Shown here one piece after another: positions 26,426 to 37,087 of a stretch of 64,000 nt of DNA (within the stretch, counting starts at the first letter, position 1; each line of letters begins with the position of its first letter). Source of the DNA: Limnohabitans planktonicus II-D5 (lineage in GTDB: Bacteria > Pseudomonadota > Gammaproteobacteria > Burkholderiales > Burkholderiaceae_C); contig NZ_LFYT02000005.1 in the NCBI RefSeq assembly GCF_001270065.2, forward strand, positions 1-64,000, written 5' to 3'. A program made the translations under genes and the position numbers. The notes under the pieces are model-generated. The model ran no database searches. It was not told the DNA's origin and worked only from the letters and a program-made list of their open reading frames with translations.

Positions 26426-29400
26426 ATGTGGTTCACCCGTGTCAGTTTGCAAAACCCGGTGTTTGCCACCATGGTCATGTTGGCCTTGGTGGTGCTGGGC
26501 ATTTTTTCTTTCCAGCGTCTCAAAGTTGACCAGTTCCCCAACATCGACTTTCCGGTGGTGGTCATCAGCACCGAATACCCTGGCGCATCGCCCGAGATTG
26601 TGGAAAGCGAAGTCTCCAAAAAGATCGAAGAAGGCGTCAACTCGATCGCGGGCATCAGCGCCCTGACCTCGCGCAGCTACGAAAACCAGTCGGTTGTCGT
26701 GATCGAATTCCAGCTGCAGATCGACGGCCGTAAAGCCGCCGAAGATGTGCGTGAAAAAGTCGCCTCGCTGCGCCCCCTGCTGCGCACCGAAGTCAAAGAA
26801 CCCCGGGTGCTGCGCTTTGACCCCTCCAGCCGCGCCGTGTAGTCTCTGGCCGTCATCCCAGAAGGTGATCGGCTCAACGCGGTGGAGCTGACCAACTGGT
26901 CCGAACAGGTGCTGAAAAAGCGGCTGGAAAACGTGCGCGGTGTAGGCTCGGTCACCTTGGTGGGCGGCAGCAAACGCGAGATCAACCTGTATTTGCAACC
27001 GGCCAATATGGAGGCGCTGGGCGTCACGGCCGAGCAGGTGGTGAGCGCCGTGCGCAACGAAAACCAGGATTTGCCCGTGGGCGCGATACGCTCGCTGCAG
27101 CAAGAACGCATGGTGCAAATCAGCTCGCGCATGGAGCGGCCCGAAGACTTTGGCCGCATCATCGTGGCCCGCAAAAACGGCACCCCCATTCGCTTGTCGC
27201 AAGTGGCCACGGTGCAAGACGGTGCGCAAGAGCTGGACAACCTGGCGCTGTACAACGGTCAACGCACGCTCTTGATGTCGGTGCAAAAGTCGCAAGACGA
27301 AAACACCATCCAGGTGGTCGATGGCCTGGTCAAGGCCGTGGCCGAGCTGCAAGCCCAACTGCCACCGGGCCTGCGGCTTGAACCCATCACCGACAACTCC
27401 CGCCCCATTCGGGTGTCGGTCAACAACGTGCGCCAGACCCTGATCGAGGGGGCCATCCTCACGGTGTTGATCGTGTTTTTGTTCCTCAACTCCTGGCGCT
27501 CCACCGTCATCACGGGCCTGACGCTGCCGATCTCTTTGATCGGCACCTTCATGTTCATGCAGATGTTCGGCTTCACCATCAACATGATCACGCTGATGGC
27601 GCTGAGCCTTTGCGTGGGCCTGCTGATCGACGACGCCATCGTGGTGCGCGAGAACATCGTGCGCCATGTGCAAATGGGCAAAAACGCCTACAAGGCCTCT
27701 TTGGAGGGCACGCAAGAGATTGGCCTGGCCGTGCTGGCCACCACCTTGTCCATCGTGGCGGTGTTTTTGCCGATCGGTTTCATGGAAGGCATCATCGGCA
27801 AGTTCTTCCACGAGTTTGGCATCACCATCGTGGCGGCGGTGATGATCTCGATGTTTGTGAGCTTCACGCTCGACCCGATGCTGTCCAGCATCTGGCACGA
27901 CCCGGCCATTGAAGCGCACGGCAAAAACCAAGCACCCGCCAACTGGTACGACAAAAGCATTGGCCGCGTGACCGGCTGGTTTGACCGGGGCACCGAGCGC
28001 CTGGCCGATGGTTACCAAAGCATCTTGCGCTGGGCGCTGGTGCACAAAAAATCCACCGTCTTGCTGGCGTTGGGCATTTTTGTGGCCAGCGTGTTCATGG
28101 TCCGCTTTCTGGGCACCGAGTTTGTGCCCAAGGCCGACTTTTCTGAAACCTCGCTCAAGTTCGAAACCCCGGTGGGCACCTCGCTCGAAGCCACCGAAGC
28201 GAAAACCCGCCAGGTCGAAGCCATCCTGCGCGACTTCCCGGAAGTGCGCTACACCGTCAGCACCATCAACACCGCCAACGCGCAGGGCAAGAACAACGTC
28301 AACCTGTACATCCGTTTGGTGGACCGCAAAAACCGCAACCGCAACGCCGACCAGATGTCGGCCGCCTTGCGCGAACGCCTGAAACAGGTGCCCGGCATCG
28401 CGGTCACACACGCCGGTCTGCTCGACGCCATTGGCGGCAACAAGCAAGTGGAGTTCTCGCTGCAAGGCCCGGACCAAAAAGAGCTGGAGCGCCTGGCGCT
28501 GCTGGCCCTGGCCAAGGTACGGGACATTCCCGGCCTTGTCGATCTGGACTCCAGCGTCAAGCCCAACAAACCCGTCATCGGCGTGGAAGTGCTGCGCGAC
28601 GCGGCCTCGGACCTGGGCCTGGGTACGGCGCAATTGGCAGGCCCCCTGCGCACCCTGGTGGCCGGGCAAACCGTGGGGAACTGGCGTGCACCGGACGACC
28701 AGACCTACGATGTGAACGTGCGCCTCTCGCCCGAGGCCCGCAACAGCCCGCAAGACCTGGAGCGCTTGCCCTTCATGGTGGCACCGGCCGCCGATGGCAG
28801 CCCACGCATCGTGCGCCTGGGCCAAGTGGCCAAGGTGAGCGAAACCACCGGCTCCAACCAGATCAACCGCCGCGACATGATGCGCGAAGTGGCCATCAAC
28901 GCCAACGTGTTCGGACGCTCGGCCGGCGAGGTCTCGGCCGACATCCGCAAAGCCATGGACAGCCTGAGCCTGCCGCCCGGCTACCGTTACAGTTTTGGCG
29001 GCTCGACCAAAAACATGGCCGAGTCCTTCGGTTACGCCTTGTCGGCCCTGGCCATGGCGGTGATCTTCATTTACATGATTTTGGCCAGCCAGTTCAAAAG
29101 CTTCTTGCAGCCCCTGGCCCTGATGACCGCCCTGCCACTGACCCTGATCGGTGTGGTGCTGGCCCTGATGGCGTTTCGCTCCACTTTGTCGATGTTCTCC
29201 ATCATCGGCGTGATCATGCTCATGGGCCTGGTCACCAAAAACGCCATCTTGCTGGTGGACTTTGCCATCCGCGCCCGCGAGGACGGACTGGAACGCGCCG
29301 AAGCCCTGCTGCTGGCGGCCAAGGTGCGGCTGCGCCCCATCTTGATGACCACCTTGGCCATGATTTTTGGCATGGTGCCGCTGGCCTTCGCGTTGAGTGA

Positions 29401-29581
29401 AGGCGCTGAGCAACGCGCCCCCATGGGGCAGGCGGTCATTGGCGGAGTCATCACGTCCTCGCTGTTGACGCTGGTGGTGGTGCCGGTGGTGTACTGCTAC
29501 ATGGACGATCTGGCGCAGTGGTTGCGCCGCAAAGCAGGTATAGGCCCTGTGCGTCAGGCCCACGACGCGACTGACCAGTAA
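26426..29581 (+). pseudogene. RND efflux pump (HAE1 family), interrupted by an in-frame TAG
   Basis: The frame encodes a complete 1051-codon AcrB-type inner-membrane pump, except that codon 139 (26840-26842) is TAG. Reading stays in the same frame on both sides: FDPSSRAV, stop, SLAVIPEGDRLNAVELTNW. Downstream are normal RND motifs such as GLLIDDAIVVRENIVRH and GLVTKNAILLVDFAIR. No ribosome site precedes the GTG at 26882, so efficient restart is unlikely. The rest shows no other damage, which suggests a recent mutation, a sequencing error, or amber read-through. The codon sits where a residue before SLAV is expected; TGG to TAG would need one transition. Confidence 0.85.
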
Positions 29582-29621
29582 AATCTGACGGATATTGATC
29601 AACGCCCCCCCAGGAGAAAAA

Positions 29622-30281
29622 ATGAATCTGAACCAGGCCCGCTTCAACATGATCGAACAGCAAATTCGACCTTGGGAGGTGCTCGACCCCCAAGTGCTGG
29701 ACCTGCTGTCTGTGGTGCGCCGGGAAGACTTTGTGCCACTGGCCCACAAAGCCCTGGCCTTTGTGGACATGGACATCCCGCTTGGCACTGCGGCCAACCA
29801 GGTCATGCTGGCCCCACGCGTTCAAGCCCGTCTGCTGCAAGATCTGGCCGTCAAAAAAACCGACAAAGTGCTCGAGATCGGAACCGGCTCCGGCTTCATG
29901 GCGGCGCTGCTGGGCCACCAAGCCACCAGCGTGCTCAGCCTGGAAATGGACGCCCAGCTGGCCGCCCAAGCCCAAGCCAATTTGCAAAAAGCGGGCATGA
30001 CCAATGTGACGGTGCGCAACACCGACGGCAGCCAGGGTGCCGCCGCTGAGGGGCCGTTTGACGTGATTTTGCTCAGTGGCTCTGTGGCCGAAGTGCCAGC
30101 CACTTTGCTGCAACAACTCACCATCGGCGGCCGCCTGGCCGCCATTGTCGGCAACGAGCCCATGATGCGCGCCACGCTGATCACCCGCTCCACCGACAAC
30201 AGCTTCACCACCACCGAACCCTGGGACTGCAACGCGCCACGCCTGTCTGGCTTTGCAGAACCCTCCAGCTTCCAATTCTGA
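29622..30281 (+). CDS. pcm: Protein-L-isoaspartate O-methyltransferase family protein
   Basis: A 219-residue SAM-dependent methyltransferase that repairs isoaspartyl residues. N-terminal NLNQARFNMIEQQIRPWEVL, then SAM motif VLEIGTGSGFMAALLG and the post-motif FDVILLSGSV. AGGAGAAA precedes the ATG at 29622; an in-frame start at 29595 lacks such a site. Eight bases from the rhodanese gene, which together with it and the tolC-like gene forms a conserved betaproteobacterial string. Function by family; some members of this branch may not act on isoaspartate. Confidence 0.88.
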   Translation: MNLNQARFNMIEQQIRPWEVLDPQVLDLLSVVRREDFVPLAHKALAFVDMDIPLGTAANQVMLAPRVQARLLQDLAVKKTDKVLEIGTGSGFMAALLGHQATSVLSLEMDAQLAAQAQANLQKAGMTNVTVRNTDGSQGAAAEGPFDVILLSGSVAEVPATLLQQLTIGGRLAAIVGNEPMMRATLITRSTDNSFTTTEPWDCNAPRLSGFAEPSSFQF

Positions 30282-30288
30282 GACCACC

Positions 30289-30618
30289 ATGGAACAGATC
30301 TACCCCGCCCAAGTTGCCCAATGGGCCAGCCAACAAGCCCAGCGCCCCGTCTTGCTCGATGTGCGCGAAGGCTGGGAAGTGCAAACCGCCAGCACCAGGC
30401 CTGAGGCACTCGATCTGGTCCACATGCCCATGCAAACCATCCCGGCTCGGCTGGACGAACTGGACAAATCCCGCGCCATCGCCTGCCTTTGCCACCATGG
30501 CAGCCGAAGCATGCAAGTGGCAGCGTTTTTACAGCAGCATGGCTTCCAGGTGGTGAACGTGGCAGGCGGCATCCATGCCTGGTCTGCGCAAGTTGATCCG
30601 TCCATTCCGGTTTACTGA
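30289..30618 (+). CDS. Rhodanese-domain protein
   Basis: A single rhodanese domain of 109 residues. VLLDVREGWEV begins the fold and CHHGSRSMQVAAFL is the active-site loop with the catalytic cysteine. GlpE-like small rhodaneses transfer sulfane sulfur to thiols or cyanide in the cytosol. It is located between pcm and the TolC-like gene with short gaps. The ATG at 30289 is preferred to an in-frame start at 30253 inside pcm. Confidence 0.88.
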   Translation: MEQIYPAQVAQWASQQAQRPVLLDVREGWEVQTASTRPEALDLVHMPMQTIPARLDELDKSRAIACLCHHGSRSMQVAAFLQQHGFQVVNVAGGIHAWSAQVDPSIPVY

Positions 30619-30644
30619 AATTTGCCTTTTCGGCTTCAAGAAAG

Positions 30645-32006
30645 ATGTCCATGCAGCAATCCCGCCCGTCCACCACCCTGTTTCGCCGAGTTCCCCTGCA
30701 CCTGCTCGTTTTGCTCACGCTGAGCAGCACCAGTCAGGCCCAAAGTCTGGTGGACATGTACGAAATGGCCAAAGGCTATGACGCCAGCTACCAATCTGCA
30801 AAATTTCAGTACGAGGCCAATGTGGCGAAAGCGGATCAGGGAAAGGCGGCGTTGTTGCCAACTGTGGGTCTGGGAGCTGGCGTGACGCGAGCAGACAGGT
30901 CCATGAGTCCTGAAACCTCTACCTCAAACTACAACTACACCACTCAAACTGCGGGCATCAACGCAACACAACCGCTATACCGCCCGGCCAACTTGGCAAC
31001 TTACCAACAAAGCCAAAAAGCCATGGATGCGGCCCAGGCGACCTTGTTGCAGGCAGAACAAGACCTGATCGTGCGCACAAGTCAGGCCTATTTCGATGTT
31101 CTGTCCTCACAAGACAGTTTGACTTTCGTGAAAGCGCAAAAAGCCGCAGTGGCGGAACAACTGGCCAGCGCCAAACGCAATTTTGAAGTGGGAACAGCCA
31201 CCATCACAGACACCCGTGAAGCCCAAGCCCGATTTGATCTGGTCACAGCGCAGGAAATTGCCGCAGACAACGATCTGCGCGTGAAAACAGTCGCACTGGA
31301 ATTGTTGGTCGGCAAAACAGGCATCAAGCCCACCGTGCTGAATGCTGCTGCCACCCTGCCCTCTGCTCCAGGGACTGGTGCCCAAGAATGGATCACCCAA
31401 AGCGAACAGCTTCACCCCGGCATTCGGCAAGCCCGCGTCAATCTGGAAATTGCCAAACTCGAAACTGAAAAAGCTGAAGCTGGGCACAAGCCCACTGTGG
31501 ATTTCACACTGGGTTACAACGTTCAGAAAAACATCAATGGAACGTCTGTTTCAGTACTTCCAGTCAATAACCAGATCACGATTGCCAGTGTTGGCATTAC
31601 CGCCAACATGCCCCTGTTCGCAGGTTTTGCCACCCAGAACCGCATCCGTGAAACCCTGGCCCTGGAAGACAAGGCCCGCAACGACCTCGAAGGCGCACAG
31701 CGTCAGGTGGCACAAGCTACGCGCACCGCCTATCTGGGCCTGCAATCGGGTCTTGGCCAGGTCAAGGCGCTGGAAGCCGCGGAAGCCTCCAGCCAGGCCG
31801 CGCTGGACGCCAACAAGCTGGGCTATCAAGTGGGCGTGCGCATCAACATCGACGTGCTCAACAGCCAAAGCCAGCTGTTCCAGACCAAGCGTGATCTGGC
31901 CAAAGCGCGCTACGACGTGCTGGTCGGCCAGCTCAAGCTGCGCCAGGCCAGCGGCACGCTCAAGGCCGAAGACCTGCAAAGCATCAACGCCCTGCTGCAA
32001 AAATAA
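30645..32006 (+). CDS. tolC: TolC-family outer-membrane efflux channel
   Basis: A 453-residue outer-membrane channel subunit with a signal peptide ending TSQAQS and two similar halves of helical and strand segments. TolC features include QSLVDMYEMAKGYDASYQSA, the second-repeat GYQVGVRINIDVLNSQSQLF and Gln/Ala-rich coiled-coil stretches. As the trimeric exit duct for type I secretion or RND pumps it could serve the adaptor at 25231, though its position after pcm and the rhodanese is common in this order and may be independent. It converges on the MFS gene at 32044. Confidence 0.9.
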   Translation: MSMQQSRPSTTLFRRVPLHLLVLLTLSSTSQAQSLVDMYEMAKGYDASYQSAKFQYEANVAKADQGKAALLPTVGLGAGVTRADRSMSPETSTSNYNYTTQTAGINATQPLYRPANLATYQQSQKAMDAAQATLLQAEQDLIVRTSQAYFDVLSSQDSLTFVKAQKAAVAEQLASAKRNFEVGTATITDTREAQARFDLVTAQEIAADNDLRVKTVALELLVGKTGIKPTVLNAAATLPSAPGTGAQEWITQSEQLHPGIRQARVNLEIAKLETEKAEAGHKPTVDFTLGYNVQKNINGTSVSVLPVNNQITIASVGITANMPLFAGFATQNRIRETLALEDKARNDLEGAQRQVAQATRTAYLGLQSGLGQVKALEAAEASSQAALDANKLGYQVGVRINIDVLNSQSQLFQTKRDLAKARYDVLVGQLKLRQASGTLKAEDLQSINALLQK

Positions 32007-32043
32007 GCCCCCAAGGGGGTGGGCCTGCCCCTCGCACTCAGGT

Positions 32044-33216
32044 TCAATGGCTGTGTGTGGCCCTGAGTTTCCAGGCCATTCGGGCACCCAGGCCCACCGA
32101 TGTGCCCACCACCCAAAACACAGGGGCCACGCCCGCAATGGCACCGGCCGCGCCAAAGAGCATGGGCATCAGCACACTCGACGCGTTGATGCTCATCAGC
32201 CGCAAACCCAGCGCCTCGCCCTGGCGGTGCGCCGGGGTGATTTGGTGCAAGGTGCTCATGATCATGGGCTGCACCGTACCCAACACCAAACCCAGCAGCA
32301 CCGAGCACGCCCCCATGGCCCCTGCGGTGGGCATGAGGGGGTACACCGCAAACAGCAAGGCTGTGCAGACCATCGCGCCCGTGATGATTTGATGCTCTTT
32401 GACATGCCGCGCAATGAACGGCAAACACACCCGAATGAAGGCCGCCGCCAAGGCAAACGCGCCCAGGATGCCCCCCACCACCGAAGCGCTGTAACCGCGC
32501 TCGTGCCCCAGCACAGGCACCACAAAGGTGTGCACATCCCAGCATGAGGACAGCAACCAGTTGACCGCCAGCAAACGCCGCAACATGGGCTCGGCCAGCA
32601 AATCCAGCGCACGTCGGGGTTTGTCGTTGGCGAGTTCGGGTGAGAGGGGCAGCTCAGGCACTGGGCGCACCCAAAACCATGTGAACAGCGGAAACACGGC
32701 CATCAGCAAGAAGGCCCATCTGAAGCCCGAAACGTGCCCCGCCTCGGGTCCGGCAAAGTCAATCAACAAGCCAGCCAGCACAGGGCCGACAAAATTGGAC
32801 ACGGCTGGCCCCAGAGACAACCAACTGAACGCCACCTTGAGTGCGATCTGGTCTTTGGCCATGCGGCCCACATGGCGCTGCATGGCGATCACAGCCATGC
32901 CGGTGGCACCGCCTGCGGCCAAAGCGCTCAGGCACATGACCGGGAATATTGGCCACAGCGCCGACAACAGCACACCCGATGCTGCCAGGACAATGCTGAT
33001 GCGCAGGATTTTTTGCAAGCCCCGTCGGTCGCTGTAACGGCCTGCAGGCAGCGCCAAAAACATGGCGGACAGCGCGAACAAGGCCAACAGTGCCCCCACT
33101 GCCACGGGACTGAATCCCTGCTTGAGGGCCAACAAGGGAATGGCCATGCGTGTCCCCGCCATGCACGCATGCAAAAACATCTGGCCAGCAATCAGGCGGG
33201 CCAGATCGGGGCTCAC
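32044..33216 (-). CDS. MFS transporter
   Basis: A 390-residue major-facilitator protein with about twelve hydrophobic segments and the loop motif LPAGRYSDRRG between helices 2 and 3. The GTG start at 33216 overlaps the rmuC stop by four bases (GTGA). It is the last gene of the minus-strand string nhaD, hydroxyacid dehydrogenase, rmuC, MFS. The sequence resembles drug or sugar efflux MFS proteins; the substrate is not known. Confidence 0.85.
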   Translation of the reverse strand: MSPDLARLIAGQMFLHACMAGTRMAIPLLALKQGFSPVAVGALLALFALSAMFLALPAGRYSDRRGLQKILRISIVLAASGVLLSALWPIFPVMCLSALAAGGATGMAVIAMQRHVGRMAKDQIALKVAFSWLSLGPAVSNFVGPVLAGLLIDFAGPEAGHVSGFRWAFLLMAVFPLFTWFWVRPVPELPLSPELANDKPRRALDLLAEPMLRRLLAVNWLLSSCWDVHTFVVPVLGHERGYSASVVGGILGAFALAAAFIRVCLPFIARHVKEHQIITGAMVCTALLFAVYPLMPTAGAMGACSVLLGLVLGTVQPMIMSTLHQITPAHRQGEALGLRLMSINASSVLMPMLFGAAGAIAGVAPVFWVVGTSVGLGARMAWKLRATHSH

Positions 33217-34631
33217 TTGTCATCCTCTTGCGGAACATCCGGCCCGCTGGGCAAGAGTGTTTGGGCTTGCAACTCGGGCAGCGCATCCACCTGGCGCAGG
33301 GCGCGATGCATCACGTTGCTGCGGGTTTGCGCTTGGTCGAGCGTGTTGAGCACCGTCTGGGTCTGGTTGCGCACCTTGGTCAGCACATCGCCAAACTTGC
33401 CAAACTCGGTTTTGACGGCACCCAGCACCTGCCAGACTTCGCTGGAGCGTTTTTCAAGCGCCAAAGTCCTGAAGCCCATTTGCAAGGCGTTGAGCATGGC
33501 CATCAGGTTGGTGGGGCCGGCCAGCGTGACGCGGTGGTCGCGTTGCAGGGCTTCCATCAGCCCTGGGCGACGCAGCACCTCGGCATACAAGCCTTCGGTC
33601 GGCAAAAACATGACCGCAAAGTCGGTGGTGTGCGGGGGCTCCAGGTATTTGTCCGCAATCGACCGGGCTTCAAGCTTGATGCGCGTTTCCAGCGCCTTGG
33701 CGCACAGCTCAGCCTGCACCGGGTCAGCGCGACCTTGGGCTTCGAGCAGGCGCTCGTAATCTTCATTGGGAAACTTCGCGTCAATCGGCAACCACACGGG
33801 CTGACCGCTGTCCGAGCGGCCCGGCAGACGAATCGCAAAGTCCGCCCTGTTTTTGTCGCCAGGCCGCGTGGCCACCTGCACCGCGTATTGCTCGGGCGTG
33901 AGCACTTGTTCGAGCAGCGAGGCCAGTTGCGCCTCGCCGAACATGCCTCGGGTCTTGACATTGGTCAGCAGGTGCTTGAGGTCGCCCACGCCTTGCGCCA
34001 GGGTGTGCATTTCGCCCAGGCCCTTGTGCACCTGCTCCAGACGATCGGCCACTTGTTTGAAGCTCTCGCCCAGGCGGGCTTGCAAGGTGGCTTGCAGTTT
34101 TTCGTCTACGGTCTGGCGCATCTCGTCCAGCTTGGCGGCATTGCTTTGCTGCAGCTGCGACAGCTGGGTTTCCATGGTGCCGCGCATTTCGGTCAGACGT
34201 CGGGCATTCGCCTCAGACAGCGCATTGACCTGCTGGGCCAGGCTGTCGGTCAGGCTTTTTTGCAGCAAGGCCAGTTGCTGGGCCAGCGCGTCGATTTGCT
34301 GGTTTTGCGTGCGGGAAGCTTCAGCGCTTTGCTGCAGCAGCGATTGCTGGAACAGTGTGAGGGTCTGCATGGCCTCTTGTCGGCCTTGCACACCGGATTG
34401 ACTGATTTCGGTGCGCAGTTCGCGCTCAAGGCGTTCGGTTTGGCTTTGTATGACCGCAAACTGTTGCTGATACCAGGTGTTTTGTTCGCCCCTTTGCGCT
34501 GCAATTTGCTCGGTCAGCAGCGCAGCGATTTGCTGCGCTTGCGCATCGGGCGAAGCGCTGCGGCGCAGCAGCAGCCAGATCAACAACAACAGGTTCAGCC
34601 CACCCAGGGCCAGCATGAACCATTCGTTCAT
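33213..34631 (-). CDS. rmuC: DNA recombination protein RmuC homologue
   Basis: A 472-residue protein with one N-terminal membrane segment (MLALGGLNLLLLIWLLL), a long Gln/Leu-rich coiled coil (about residues 50-215) and the RmuC nuclease-like domain (TRGMFGEAQLASLLEQVL, PIDAKFPNEDYERLL, FLPTEGLYAEVLRRPGL). RmuC limits inversions at short inverted repeats in E. coli. Its ATG overlaps the upstream dehydrogenase stop by four bases, so it is translationally coupled. Confidence 0.92.
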   Translation of the reverse strand: MNEWFMLALGGLNLLLLIWLLLRRSASPDAQAQQIAALLTEQIAAQRGEQNTWYQQQFAVIQSQTERLERELRTEISQSGVQGRQEAMQTLTLFQQSLLQQSAEASRTQNQQIDALAQQLALLQKSLTDSLAQQVNALSEANARRLTEMRGTMETQLSQLQQSNAAKLDEMRQTVDEKLQATLQARLGESFKQVADRLEQVHKGLGEMHTLAQGVGDLKHLLTNVKTRGMFGEAQLASLLEQVLTPEQYAVQVATRPGDKNRADFAIRLPGRSDSGQPVWLPIDAKFPNEDYERLLEAQGRADPVQAELCAKALETRIKLEARSIADKYLEPPHTTDFAVMFLPTEGLYAEVLRRPGLMEALQRDHRVTLAGPTNLMAMLNALQMGFRTLALEKRSSEVWQVLGAVKTEFGKFGDVLTKVRNQTQTVLNTLDQAQTRSNVMHRALRQVDALPELQAQTLLPSGPDVPQEDDK

Positions 34632-35614
34632 GCGGCGGTGCCGGGCAAGCTGTTCAAAGGTGTCAGCGCCTGGCCACGGCTCAGGTAAGCCACCAGGTTG
34701 TCAGCTGCCAGCTGGGCCATGGCCTTGCGGGTCTGGATGGTCGCGCTGGCGATGTGTGGGGTGAGCACCACATTGGGCACTTTGAGCAAGTCAGGGTGCA
34801 CCGAAGGCTCGCCCTCGAACACATCAATGCCCGCCGCAGCAATTTGGCGCGCTGCCAAGGCTTTGGCCAAGGCCGCATCGTCCACAATGCCGCCGCGTGC
34901 AATGTTGACCAAGGTGGCTGTGGGCTTCATCTGGGCCAGCTCGGCGGCGCCAATGGTGTGGTGCGACTCGGCACTGTAGGGCACCACCAGCATCACATGG
35001 TCCGCCGTGTTGAGCAACTCCTCCTTGCTCACATAGCGGGCTTTGCAGGCGGCCTCCAACTCGGGATTCAGGCGCGAGCGGTTGTGGTAAATCACTTGCA
35101 TGCCAAAGCCATGCGCCGCCCGGCGGGCAATGCCCTGACCGATGCGGCCCATGCCAATGATGCCGATGGTGGCGCCATGCACCTCGGCCCCGGCGAACAT
35201 GTCGTAGCTCCACTTGGTCCAGTGACCTGCGCGCAAGAAATGCTCGCTTTCGGTGATGCGGCGGGCGGTGGCCATGAGCAAAGCAAAGCCAAAATCGGCC
35301 GTGGTTTCGGTCAGTACGTCGGGCGTGTTGCTGGCCTGCACACCCGCAGCAGTCATGGCGGGCACATCAAAGTTGTTGAAGCCCACGGCCATGTTGGCCA
35401 CGATGCGCAGCTGCGGGTTGGCCTGCAGCAGCGCCGCATCGATGCGCTCGCTACCGGTGGTGAGTGCCCCCACTTTGCCTTGCATGCGGCGCGTGAGTTC
35501 GGCTGCAGACCAAACTTCATCGGCCTGGTTGCTTTCGACTTCAAACACCTGCGCCAAAGACTGCAGGACCTCGGGGAAGATGGCTCGGGCCACCAAAACA
35601 GCGGGTTTGGACAT
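34628..35614 (-). CDS. D-isomer 2-hydroxyacid dehydrogenase, glyoxylate/hydroxypyruvate reductase type
   Basis: A 328-residue NAD(P)-dependent enzyme. Dinucleotide motif GIIGMGRIGQGIARR, catalytic Arg in NIARGGIVDDAAL, Glu in DVFEGEPSVHP and His in LTPHIASAT. GyaR-like members reduce glyoxylate and hydroxypyruvate. It starts on the TGATG overlap with the nhaD stop and ends overlapping rmuC. It is a distant cousin of the SlcC-like protein at 15719 but in an unrelated neighbourhood. Confidence 0.88.
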   Translation of the reverse strand: MSKPAVLVARAIFPEVLQSLAQVFEVESNQADEVWSAAELTRRMQGKVGALTTGSERIDAALLQANPQLRIVANMAVGFNNFDVPAMTAAGVQASNTPDVLTETTADFGFALLMATARRITESEHFLRAGHWTKWSYDMFAGAEVHGATIGIIGMGRIGQGIARRAAHGFGMQVIYHNRSRLNPELEAACKARYVSKEELLNTADHVMLVVPYSAESHHTIGAAELAQMKPTATLVNIARGGIVDDAALAKALAARQIAAAGIDVFEGEPSVHPDLLKVPNVVLTPHIASATIQTRKAMAQLAADNLVAYLSRGQALTPLNSLPGTAA

Positions 35615-37044
35615 CACTGGAACCAGATGAAACTCATGACCACGAACAAAGGAATCAGGACTGCGCCCGACCACAACATGTACCCAAAGAAGCTGGGCAT
35701 CTTCACGCCACGGTCTTCGGCAATCGCTTTGACCATCAGGTTGGGCGCATTGCCGATGTAGGTGTTGGCCCCCATGAACACGGCACCAGCCGAAATGGCG
35801 GCCAAGGTCGGGGCCAGTGTGGTCATCAGCACCTGCGGGTCACCGCCTGCGGTGTTGAAAAACACCAAATAAGTGGGCGCGTTGTCAAGGAATGAACTCA
35901 ATGCGCCCGTGATCCAGAAATACATCATCACGTCGGGGCTGCCATCGGGTCGGGTCACCGCTTGAACCACAGCGCCGAATGGGCCGTTGACACCCGCCTT
36001 GAGCATGGCGATGACCGGGATGATGGTCAGGAAAATGCCAGCAAACAACTTGGCCACTTCGGCCATGGGGCCCCAGCCAAATTGGTTGTCTTCATGCACT
36101 TTGGCAGGGGTGATCTTGAGTGACACAAAGGTCACGACCAACAGGCCCAGATCGCGCAAAACGCCGGGCAAACCGACTTCTGTGCCGTAGATGTTGAAAG
36201 AAACAGGCGACTTCCAGAATCCGCTCATCAACACCAAGCCTACGACGGCTGCCAGCAGCCAGAAATTGATGGCCCCATCAAAACCAATCGCTTTGGAGTC
36301 GGGTGTCGGGTCATGCGGCAACAGCTCTTCGCGTCGGTGGTAATACCAGGAATCGAGTGCAAAGAAAATGACGAGCAAGCTGCCCACCAAGAACAATGTC
36401 TCGGGGAAGATGGTTTTGATGGTCCAGAAGAAGTCCACGCCCTTCAAAAAGCCCAAAAACAAGGGCGGATCACCCAAAGGCGTCAAAGAGCCGCCAGCGT
36501 TGGAGACGATGAAGATGAAAAACACCACCACATGCGCCACATGCTTGCGGTTGTCGTTGGCGCGGATGAGCGGGCGAATCAGCAGCATGGACGCCCCCGT
36601 GGTGCCCATGAAGCTGGCCAGCACTGCACCAATGGCCAGGATGGCGGTGTTCAGGCCAGGGCTTCCGTGCAAGTTGCCACGGATGAAAATGCCGCCCGAC
36701 ACGGTGAACAAGGCGGTGAGCAAAATGATGAAGGGGATGTATTCAGCAAAAAGGGCGTGCACCGTGTTCGTACCTGCCGCTGCGGGACCAAACACCAAGG
36801 CAAAAGGCACGAGGAATGCCAAGCCCCAAGCTGCTGCCACTTTGCCATAGTGGTGATGCCAAAAATGCGGCAAAAGCAAAGGCATCAAGGCAATCGACAA
36901 CAAGATGCCCGCAAACGGCACACCCCACATCGCCGACAGCTGAGCGCCATCAAAATCGGCGGCAAAAGCCCCGCCGGACAACAACAACAGCGGCAAAGCC
37001 AGCCACGCGGTCCACCGCTTACCCCATAGCGTCATGATGCGCAT
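35614..37044 (-). CDS. nhaD: NhaD-type sodium/proton antiporter
   Basis: A 476-residue inner-membrane protein of the ion-transporter superfamily, with an N-terminal hydrophobic segment and about twelve further membrane spans. Typical stretches are FIVSNAGGSLTPLGDPPLFL, SSFLDNAPTYLVFFN and FMGANTYIGNAPNLMVKAIA. NhaD exports Na+ or Li+ against protons. It leads a tightly overlapped minus-strand string and is divergent from nothing visible upstream, pncB being co-oriented 43 bp away. Confidence 0.88.
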   Translation of the reverse strand: MRIMTLWGKRWTAWLALPLLLLSGGAFAADFDGAQLSAMWGVPFAGILLSIALMPLLLPHFWHHHYGKVAAAWGLAFLVPFALVFGPAAAGTNTVHALFAEYIPFIILLTALFTVSGGIFIRGNLHGSPGLNTAILAIGAVLASFMGTTGASMLLIRPLIRANDNRKHVAHVVVFFIFIVSNAGGSLTPLGDPPLFLGFLKGVDFFWTIKTIFPETLFLVGSLLVIFFALDSWYYHRREELLPHDPTPDSKAIGFDGAINFWLLAAVVGLVLMSGFWKSPVSFNIYGTEVGLPGVLRDLGLLVVTFVSLKITPAKVHEDNQFGWGPMAEVAKLFAGIFLTIIPVIAMLKAGVNGPFGAVVQAVTRPDGSPDVMMYFWITGALSSFLDNAPTYLVFFNTAGGDPQVLMTTLAPTLAAISAGAVFMGANTYIGNAPNLMVKAIAEDRGVKMPSFFGYMLWSGAVLIPLFVVMSFIWFQ

Positions 37045-37087
37045 CTCCTGTTAAATGGTGTTGTATGTTAACGGCCCCGTCTCCTGT

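Noticed and set aside
26342..29806. Very long minus-strand open frame opposite the RND pump gene
   Set aside because: It mirrors the pump codons, with His/Gln-rich low-complexity translation and no family signature; it is a codon-bias shadow.
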